Source of the DNA: Bacillota bacterium
GTDB lineage: Bacteria; Bacillota; Clostridia; Christensenellales; Aristaeellaceae
Direction of reading: 5' to 3'
NCBI GenBank assembly: GCA_023421395.1
Contig: JAEZTL010000064.1
Location: 1-9,270 of the forward strand
Length of the DNA: 9,270 nt
A program made the translations under genes and the position numbers. Of the stretch, positions 4,723-9,270 are shown one piece after another. Below the pieces are notes generated by a model, which searched no databases, was not told the DNA's origin, and saw only the letters and a list, made by a program, of their open reading frames with translations. Each line of letters opens with the position of its first letter. The first letter of the stretch is position 1.

Positions 4723-5625
4723 TCAGCCGGGGAGGCCGCGGAGAAAGCCCAAGAGGTTATCCCGGTCGCTGACGGTGACGAAGGGGCGGTTGATCAGCGT
4801 GAAGCAGGCGGCGGCGATGGCCGCGCCGAAGGGGATGATGTCGGCGCGCTCCGGGATCAGCCCGGGGATGCCCAGGCGCGCTTCCTGGGTCATGCCGGTC
4901 AGGCGCGTCAGCCACGCGGAGGCGGCGGCGGCGGTCAGGCGGAAGTCCTGCACGCTGGCGGCGTCATAGCGGTCCAGTTTTTGCTCCATGGCGGCCAGCG
5001 CGGTGAAGGTGCCGCCCACGGCCACCCAGCCGTCGGCGGGCGGGAATCTGAGCGCCGTTTGCGCGGCGTTCGTCAGCGCCGCCCGCGCGATGCCCAGAAG
5101 CTTTTTGGGGTCGCGCTCACCGCCGGCGATGGCCTTCAGACGCACCGCGCCCATCTGCGCCGAAGCGGCGGCCAGCACGCGGCCGTTCTCGCCGGTCATG
5201 AATTCGGTGGAGCCGCCGCCGATGTCGATGACGCCGGCGCTGCCCGCGGGCGCCGCGCCCGCGTAGGCCAGGCGCGCTTCCTCTTCGCCGGAGAGCACGG
5301 CGAGCGCCACGCCCATCCGGGCGGCGCCGTCGATCAGCGTCCGGCTGTTTTTAAACCCGTCCCGCATGGCGCTGGTGCCAAAACCCGCGATTTTTCCCGC
5401 GCCCAGCGCGCGGGCCTCGTTCGCCAGGCGGCCGATGGCCGAGAGCGTCCGCGTCATGGCCGCTTCGGCCAGAACGCCGTCCGTCAGGCCCTCCAGCAGG
5501 CGCGTGACCACGCGGCCGGTATAAATTGGAAAAAGCTGGCCGCCGGAACGCCCGGCGACCAGCAGTCGAACCGAATTGGAGCCCACGTCGATCGCGGCGA
5601 CGCGGTCAGTTTCCGCCTGAGACAA
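4723..5625 (-). CDS. Ppx/GppA-family phosphatase (single-domain type)
   Basis: Member of the ASKHA-fold exopolyphosphatase / guanosine pentaphosphate phosphatase family. It would release phosphate from inorganic polyphosphate or convert pppGpp to ppGpp in the cytoplasm; the sequence does not tell which. Motifs in order: AIDVGSNSVRLLV (11-23, phosphate 1), GTSAMRDGFKN (83-93), LSGEEEARLAY (111-121, with the conserved catalytic-region Glu), IDIGGGSTEF (133-142, phosphate 2), AVGGTFTALAAM (202-213) and ERADIIPFGAAI (259-270). At 300 aa it is the short form with both actin-like lobes but without the C-terminal HD-like extension of E. coli Ppx. The usual C-terminal V-S-x-x-G-L-R-E-G is altered to VSDRDNLLGFLRG (285-297). 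The start is a TTG at 5625, behind GAGGTG at 5635-5630 and overlapping the end of the divIC gene by 20 nt, which implies translational coupling. Confidence 0.9.
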   Translation of the reverse strand: MSQAETDRVAAIDVGSNSVRLLVAGRSGGQLFPIYTGRVVTRLLEGLTDGVLAEAAMTRTLSAIGRLANEARALGAGKIAGFGTSAMRDGFKNSRTLIDGAARMGVALAVLSGEEEARLAYAGAAPAGSAGVIDIGGGSTEFMTGENGRVLAAASAQMGAVRLKAIAGGERDPKKLLGIARAALTNAAQTALRFPPADGWVAVGGTFTALAAMEQKLDRYDAASVQDFRLTAAAASAWLTRLTGMTQEARLGIPGLIPERADIIPFGAAIAAACFTLINRPFVTVSDRDNLLGFLRGLPG

Positions 5626-5899
5626 AGCGCACCTCGTTTTTCTTTAGAAGGCCCAGCTGATCCCGCGCCACGCGCTCCACGTATTCGCTGGTCTTGGCGA
5701 AGGCGATCTTGCGCTCCAGCGCGGCGTTTTCATCCAGCGCCTGGGTTTTTTCGGCTTCCAGCGCCGAGATGTGCTGCGCCTGGGTGTTCAAATATTGACC
5801 CTGGCTGATGTACACGCCGCCAAAGACCATCGCCAGCACGGCCATCATCAGAAGCCAGAAGCGGGGCTTGACCGTCTTTTTTCTGGACACGAAACACAC
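5606..5899 (-). CDS. divIC: FtsB/DivIC-type septum formation initiator
   Basis: Bitopic membrane protein of the divisome that, with FtsL and DivIB/FtsQ, regulates septal peptidoglycan synthesis. Layout: a basic cytoplasmic tail (SRKKTVKPR), one membrane segment (about 14-32, FWLLMMAVLAMVFGGVYI), an extracellular heptad-like coiled coil (about 36-68) and the family signature YVERVARDQLGLLKKNEVRF (73-92). The length of 97 aa is typical. The start is GTG. The first (5899) lies only 3 nt behind AAAGG, while an in-frame GTG at 5890 lies 12 nt behind it, so either could be used and the protein may be 94 aa. Position directly after yabP-yabQ matches the conserved Bacillota order yabP-yabQ-divIC and supports the name. 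Its last 20 nt overlap the Ppx/GppA start. Confidence 0.92.
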   Translation of the reverse strand: MCFVSRKKTVKPRFWLLMMAVLAMVFGGVYISQGQYLNTQAQHISALEAEKTQALDENAALERKIAFAKTSEYVERVARDQLGLLKKNEVRFVSGGN

Positions 5900-5954
5900 A
5901 GCCTTTCTCGAAGCAGTTCTTACAATATTCTGCGCCGAGCGCGGGAATCCTCCC

Positions 5955-6323
5955 TCAACGAAAAATTTTCCGGAAGATTTTTGAACCCGCCATCCGCCGG
6001 AGCCGCCGCCACAGAAAGACCAGCGGCCGCACGAGCATCAGCTTTAAAAGCGGCCGGACCGTCAGCGCGTAGAGCACCGCCCCGGAGGCCGCGCCCATCA
6101 GCGCGTACATCCGGAAGTCCAGGTAATTGACCCGGAGCCACACCGCCGCCAGCAACACGGCCGAGGTCAGCGAGAACGCGCAGTCCACCGCCAGCGTCAG
6201 GATTTTTCCCGCGGAAAGCAGCCTTCGCACCGCCGCCACCATGTCAAAAAGGAGCCCCGCCATAAGGCCCGCGTACATCATCCCCAAAAAGGCCTGGGGC
6301 TGGCCCACCGTGTAAAACAGCAT
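5955..6323 (-). CDS. yabQ: Spore cortex biosynthesis protein YabQ
   Basis: Integral membrane protein needed for spore cortex formation in Bacillus subtilis, located in the membranes around the forespore. The 122-aa product starts at ATG 6323, whose A is also the last base of the yabP stop (TAATG), indicating coupled translation. It has about three membrane helices (11-32 AFLGMMYAGLMAGLLFDMVA, 41-63 ILTLAVDCAFSLTSAVLLAA, 71-88) and a basic C-terminus (LWRRLRRM, KIFRKIFR). The N-terminal G-Q-x-x-A-F-L-G...G-L-x-x-G-L-L-F-D pattern is typical of Spore_YabQ. The direct YabP neighbour makes the call strong. It is followed by a 55-nt gap to divIC. Confidence 0.88.
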   Translation of the reverse strand: MLFYTVGQPQAFLGMMYAGLMAGLLFDMVAAVRRLLSAGKILTLAVDCAFSLTSAVLLAAVWLRVNYLDFRMYALMGAASGAVLYALTVRPLLKLMLVRPLVFLWRRLRRMAGSKIFRKIFR

Positions 6324-6604
6324 TACTTGAACAGGCGGCTCAGCCCGCCCTTACTTCGGGTGGCGCGCTCGTCGTACTCCAGCGCGTCGATCTGTCCCTC
6401 CACCAGCAGCTGCCCTTCCTCCAGGTTCAGCTTGGAGATGTGCAGCGCGCTGCCCACCAGCGTCATCGCGCCGGCGGAGGTATTCAGAACGATCATTACG
6501 TCGTTAAAGCTGTCTACGTCCGTCACGCCGGTGACCGTGGCGCGGCTGCGTGCGTCGAGGACCAGCGTGTGGGGCCGCTCGGCGGGGTTTCCGTCGCTCT
6601 TCAC
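6323..6604 (-). CDS. yabP: Sporulation protein YabP
   Basis: Small soluble spore-morphogenesis protein of the YabP/YqfC family, made in the mother cell in B. subtilis. Family pattern is clear: PHTLVLDARSRATVTGV (11-27), DVDSFNDVMIVLNTSAG (29-45), LVGSALHISKLNLEEGQL (49-66), VEGQIDALEY (68-77) and a C-terminal GGLSRLFK. The start chosen is GTG 6604 because GGGAGG (6618-6613) lies 8 nt upstream. A further in-frame GTG at 6622 would add six residues but has no ribosome site. Length 93 aa, normal for the family. It is the first gene of the minus-strand operon with yabQ, divIC and the Ppx/GppA gene. The RNA-binding yabO gene that often precedes it is absent; a divergent radC-like gene lies there instead. 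Confidence 0.9.
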   Translation of the reverse strand: MKSDGNPAERPHTLVLDARSRATVTGVTDVDSFNDVMIVLNTSAGAMTLVGSALHISKLNLEEGQLLVEGQIDALEYDERATRSKGGLSRLFK

Positions 6605-6660
6605 GTCTATCGCCTCCCGCACCAGCTTATTCGGGCGGGGGCCTCAAAATGCCCGGCATA

Positions 6661-6669
6661 TGGTATAAT
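6661..6669 (+). promoter_or_regulatory. Extended -10 promoter candidate for the radC-like gene
   Basis: TGG-TATAAT (TG at 6661-6662, TATAAT 6664-6669) is an extended -10 element, but no good -35 box is seen at the right distance. The predicted start near 6676 leaves only about 12 nt before the ATG at 6688. On the opposite strand the same bases read CATATTAT (6672-6665), which resembles the -10 element of mother-cell sigma factors (CATAnnnT). This would suit yabP, but no matching -35 is evident. Confidence 0.4.
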
Positions 6670-6687
6670 ATGGCGGGAGGTGGGCCG

Positions 6688-7476
6688 ATGGGCGTTCACG
6701 AGGGGCACCGGGCGCGGCTGAAGCGGCGCTTTGAAGCCGAGGGACTGGACGGCTTTCAGCCCCACGAGGCGCTGGAGCTCATCCTGTTCCAAACGGTGGC
6801 GCGGCGGGACGTGAACCCGCTGGCCCACGAGCTCATTGACCGCTTTGGTTCGCTGCATGGCGTGCTGAGCGCGGGCGAGGACGCGCTGAACGCCCATCCG
6901 GGGGTCGGCGCGCGCACGGCGGCGCTGCTTTCTTTCTTGCCGGCGTTCTTTGAGGCCTGCCGCGCCCAGGGGCCTGAGGACGCGCCGGTTCTGAAAAACC
7001 TCTCCGCCGCCCGCGCCTACTGCGGCCGTCTGATCAAAATGGACGCCGGAGACCGGCTCTGGCTGATGCACCTGGGCGCGGGCGGTTCGCTGCTCCTGAC
7101 CGAAAGCCTTCCCGCCCCCGGCGGTTATCCCCGGGCGCGGGAGGTGGTGGAGCGGGCGCTCAAAAGCCGCGCCCAGGCGCTGGTGGTGGCCGCCGCCAGG
7201 GCGGGCGCGGCCGCCGCTCCCGGCGACAGGAATTTCGCCGGGGCGCTCGGCGAGCTGCTTTCGATGATCGGCGTGACGCTGGTGGACGGTCTTCTGCTGG
7301 ACGGCGACCGCTTTACGAGCTTCCGCCGCCAGGGCTATCTCGCCGCGCCCCTTCGGGAGGATCGTTCCGCGCCTCGCCTGATGGAGACGCGCTGGCTGTG
7401 GGATGGGGAGGAAGCCGGGAAAGCCCCCGGGGAGACGCCGGGGCCGCTGTCCCCGGACCCTATCCGGCCGCGGTGA
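6688..7476 (+). CDS. RadC-like protein with degenerate JAB/MPN domain
   Basis: UPF0758/RadC architecture, 262 aa. The start is ATG 6688, with GGGAGG (6675-6680) 7 nt upstream. The N-terminus VHEGHRARLKRRFEAEGLDG (3-22) and ALELILFQTVARRDVNPLAHEL (28-49) are the standard RadC head. LNAHPGVGARTAALL (67-81) is the helix-hairpin-helix, a non-specific DNA-binding unit. From about 105 on, the JAB/MPN-like fold is recognisable (AGDRLWLMHLGAGGSLLLTE, YPRAREVVERAL, IGVTLVDGLLLDGDRFTSF). The metal-binding motif H-x-H-P-S-G...S-x-x-D is missing, however: the site reads AAARAGAAAAPGDRNFAG (168-185), with both His gone. It is therefore probably a catalytically dead member. Family function is unsettled; a general role in DNA repair is doubtful. 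The C-terminus (about 233-262) is a Pro/Gly-rich tail. A terminator follows at 7583. Confidence 0.82.
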   Translation: MGVHEGHRARLKRRFEAEGLDGFQPHEALELILFQTVARRDVNPLAHELIDRFGSLHGVLSAGEDALNAHPGVGARTAALLSFLPAFFEACRAQGPEDAPVLKNLSAARAYCGRLIKMDAGDRLWLMHLGAGGSLLLTESLPAPGGYPRAREVVERALKSRAQALVVAAARAGAAAAPGDRNFAGALGELLSMIGVTLVDGLLLDGDRFTSFRRQGYLAAPLREDRSAPRLMETRWLWDGEEAGKAPGETPGPLSPDPIRPR

Positions 7477-7582
7477 ATCCCCTGAACCCCGCGCAGAAGG
7501 GGAAAGAAATAAGCCGCTGCCCGAATGCCCTCTACCGAGGGTGCCGCCCGAACCCGCGCTGAGCGCAAATGATAAAAAGGAA

Positions 7583-7621
7583 GGACGCGTTCCGGCCAAG
7601 CGCGTCCGTATTCGTTTTTTT
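7583..7621 (+). terminator. Terminator between the radC-like gene and groES
   Basis: GGACGCG (7583-7589) pairs with CGCGTCC (7601-7607) around an 11-nt loop. A T-run (7615-7621) follows after a 7-nt gap. A second, weaker stem CCCTC-TACC-GAGGG lies at 7528-7541. Together they separate the radC-like gene from the groE promoter. Confidence 0.6.
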
Positions 7622-7645
7622 ACATTCTTTTTACGGCTGGACGGC

Positions 7646-7674
7646 TTGCTTTTTGGCACCATATTGGGTAAACT
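7646..7674 (+). promoter_or_regulatory. Sigma-A promoter of groES-groEL
   Basis: TTGCTT (7646-7651), 17 nt, TAAACT (7669-7674), with transcription expected near 7681, just upstream of CIRCE. This is the usual arrangement for HrcA-controlled heat-shock operons. Confidence 0.7.
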
Positions 7675-7685
7675 TAAGCATGCGG

Positions 7686-7712
7686 TTAGCACTCGATTTA
7701 AATGAGTGCTAA
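7686..7712 (+). promoter_or_regulatory. CIRCE operator (HrcA binding site)
   Basis: TTAGCACTC (7686-7694), 9-nt spacer, GAGTGCTAA (7704-7712) is an exact consensus CIRCE element. HrcA bound here represses groESL until heat or protein-folding stress occupies GroEL. The hrcA gene is not in the window. Confidence 0.97.
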
Positions 7713-7743
7713 CAAACAGAGAAGCATTTCAGGAGGCGTGTAC

Positions 7744-8028
7744 ATGAAGATCAATCCATTGGGTGACCGCATCGTGATGAAGAATCTTGAAGCGGAAGAG
7801 ACCACCAAAGGCGGCATTCTGCTGACCAACTCGGCCAAGGAAAAGCCGCAGATGGCCGAAGTCCTGGCGGTGGGCCCGGGCGGCAACGTGGACGGCAAGG
7901 AAATCACGATGCATGTGAAGGCCGGCCAGAAGGTGATCTACTCCAAGTATGCCGGCACCGAAGTCAAGCTGGACGGGGAAGAGTTCATCCTCGTCCGCCA
8001 GAGCGACGTTCTGGCAGTCGTCGAATAA
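7744..8028 (+). CDS. groES: Co-chaperonin GroES
   Basis: The 94-aa lid of the GroEL folding chamber; seven copies cap one GroEL ring in the cytoplasm. MKINPLGDRIVMK starts at ATG 7744, with AGGAGG (7731-7736) 7 nt upstream. The mobile loop that docks on GroEL is visible (ETTKGGILLTN, 19-29), as are the conserved VLAVGPG (40-46) and the C-terminal FILVRQSDVLAVVE strand. Length and motifs are normal. First gene of the CIRCE-controlled operon; groEL follows after 31 nt. Confidence 0.98.
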   Translation: MKINPLGDRIVMKNLEAEETTKGGILLTNSAKEKPQMAEVLAVGPGGNVDGKEITMHVKAGQKVIYSKYAGTEVKLDGEEFILVRQSDVLAVVE

Positions 8029-8059
8029 CAACATATAACAACCGGGAGGGTACACGAAC

Positions 8060-9270
8060 ATGGCAAAGCAGATCAAGTATGGCGAAGAAGCCCGCCGCGC
8101 GCTGGAAAAAGGCATCAACGCGCTGGCCGATACCGTTAAGATTACGCTGGGGCCCAAGGGCCGGAACGTGGTGCTGGACAAGAAGTTCGGCGCTCCGCTG
8201 ATCACCAATGACGGCGTGACCATCGCCAAGGACATCGAACTGGAAGATCCATTTGAGAACATGGGCGCGCAGCTGGTGAAGGAAGTCGCCACCAAGACCA
8301 ACGACGTGGCCGGCGACGGCACCACCACCGCGACGCTTTTGGCCCAGGCCATCGTGCGCGAAGGCCTGAAGAACGTGGCCGCCGGCGCCAACCCGATGGT
8401 CATCAAGCGCGGCATCGAGCAGGCCACCGAGGCCGCCGTGAAGGCGCTCAGCGACATTTCCAAGCCCGTGGAGAACAAGCAGTCCATCGCGCAGGTCGCC
8501 TCCATTTCCTCCAGCGACGCCGAAATCGGCGATCTGATCGCCGACGCGATGGAGAAGGTGGGCAAGGACGGCGTCATCACCGTCGAGGAGTCCAAGACCC
8601 TCAAGACCGAGCTGACGCTGGTCGAGGGCATGCAGTTTGACCGCGGCTACGCGTCCGCCTACATGGTCTCCGACTCCGAGCGCATGGAGGCCGTGCTGGA
8701 CAACCCGGCCATCCTGATCACCGACAAGAAGATTTCCAACATTCAGGAACTGCTGCCCCTGCTCGAGCAGGTGGTGCAGAGTGGCAAAAAGCTGCTCATC
8801 ATCGCCGAAGAGGTCGAGGGCGAGGCGCTGGCCACGCTGGTGCTCAACAAGCTCCGCGGCACCTTCAACTGCGTCGCGGTCAAGGCGCCGGGCTTCGGCG
8901 ACCGCCGCAAGGCCATGCTGCAGGACATCGCGATCCTGACGGGCGGCCAGGTCATCACCGAGGAGCTGGGCCTCGAGCTCAAGACCGCCACCATGGACAT
9001 GCTGGGCAGCGCCCGCCAGGTCAAGGTGGATAAGGAAAACACCATCATCGTCGAGGGCGCGGGCGACCCGTCCGAGATCAAGGCGCGCATCAATTCCATC
9101 CGCGTCCAGATCGGCGACACCACCAGCGACTACGACAAGGAAAAGCTGCAGGAGCGCCTGGCGAAGCTCGCCGGCGGCGTCGCGGTGATCAAGGTCGGCG
9201 CGGCCACCGAGATCGAGATGAAGGAGCGCAAGCTGCGCATCGAGGACGCGCTCAACGCCACCCGCGCGGC
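8060..9270 (+). CDS. groEL: Chaperonin GroEL, 5' part (runs off the window)
   Basis: ATP-driven folding chaperonin subunit (14-mer). The window holds the first 403 codons of a protein that is usually about 540 aa. The start MAKQIKYGEEARRALEKGIN at ATG 8060 has GGGAGGG (8044-8050) 9 nt upstream. Visible landmarks: TLGPKGRNVVLD (29-40, nucleotide site), NDGVTIAKDIE (50-60), GDGTTTAT (85-92, ATP phosphate binding), the apical region including APGFGDRRKAMLQD, and the catalytic Asp396 in RIEDALNATRA at the window edge (equivalent to Asp398 of E. coli). No frameshift or unusual residue is seen. Co-transcribed with groES. Confidence 0.98.
   Translation, partial: MAKQIKYGEEARRALEKGINALADTVKITLGPKGRNVVLDKKFGAPLITNDGVTIAKDIELEDPFENMGAQLVKEVATKTNDVAGDGTTTATLLAQAIVREGLKNVAAGANPMVIKRGIEQATEAAVKALSDISKPVENKQSIAQVASISSSDAEIGDLIADAMEKVGKDGVITVEESKTLKTELTLVEGMQFDRGYASAYMVSDSERMEAVLDNPAILITDKKISNIQELLPLLEQVVQSGKKLLIIAEEVEGEALATLVLNKLRGTFNCVAVKAPGFGDRRKAMLQDIAILTGGQVITEELGLELKTATMDMLGSARQVKVDKENTIIVEGAGDPSEIKARINSIRVQIGDTTSDYDKEKLQERLAKLAGGVAVIKVGAATEIEMKERKLRIEDALNATRA

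Noticed and set aside
4642..5808. 388-codon open frame on the plus strand
   Set aside because: Antisense to the Ppx/GppA gene, whose motifs are unmistakable; long antisense frames are common in G+C-rich DNA.
6607..7692. 361-codon open frame on the minus strand over the radC-like gene
   Set aside because: Runs antisense through RadC motifs, a terminator and into the groE promoter; no plausible start signal or family.
7729..9123. Minus-strand frames of 300 and 126 codons across groES-groEL
   Set aside because: Antisense shadows of the GroES/GroEL coding sequence, Ser/Ala/Met-rich and without start signals.

Overview
The window reads as chromosome of an endospore-forming, G+C-rich member of the Bacillota, most likely class Clostridia. 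Three things on the right side support this: the sporulation pair yabP-yabQ beside a DivIC-type division gene, a groES-groEL operon behind a textbook CIRCE operator, and perfect sigma-A style promoters. No genus can be named from the sequence alone.

Left third (1-about 3126): visibly more A+T-rich and different in codon use. It holds the left end of an IS3-family insertion sequence running off the window on the minus strand. Next come two unrecognised plus-strand genes (499-1062 and 1103-1414). A gene-free control region follows, with competing hairpins, an array of 8-bp direct repeats, and a strong promoter whose -10 box lies inside a palindrome. A full-length tyrosine recombinase (1882-2955) ends about 170 bp short of a tRNA pair. 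This looks like one end of an integrated element (genomic island, ICE/IME or prophage remnant) that extends beyond the left edge. The gap between integrase and tRNA is full of inverted and direct repeats.

Middle (3127-6604), all minus strand: initiator tRNA-fMet then elongator tRNA-Met, driven by a perfect TTGACA-17-TATAAT promoter and closed by a strong terminator. To the right are a secreted protein of unknown function with its own promoter and a TTG start, then the operon yabP-yabQ-divIC-ppx/gppA-like, read leftward from 6604 and ended by a terminator near 4680. YabP and YabQ act in spore coat/cortex assembly and DivIC in the divisome. The Ppx/GppA-type protein would hydrolyse polyphosphate or pppGpp.

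Right (6688-9270), plus strand: a RadC-like protein divergent from yabP that keeps the helix-hairpin-helix and overall fold but has lost the JAMM metal-binding motif. Then a terminator, a sigma-A promoter, CIRCE, groES and the first 403 codons of groEL, which runs off the end. The least explained parts are the two-gene module plus repeat-rich control region of the integrated element (about 195-3086) and the apparently metal-less RadC protein.
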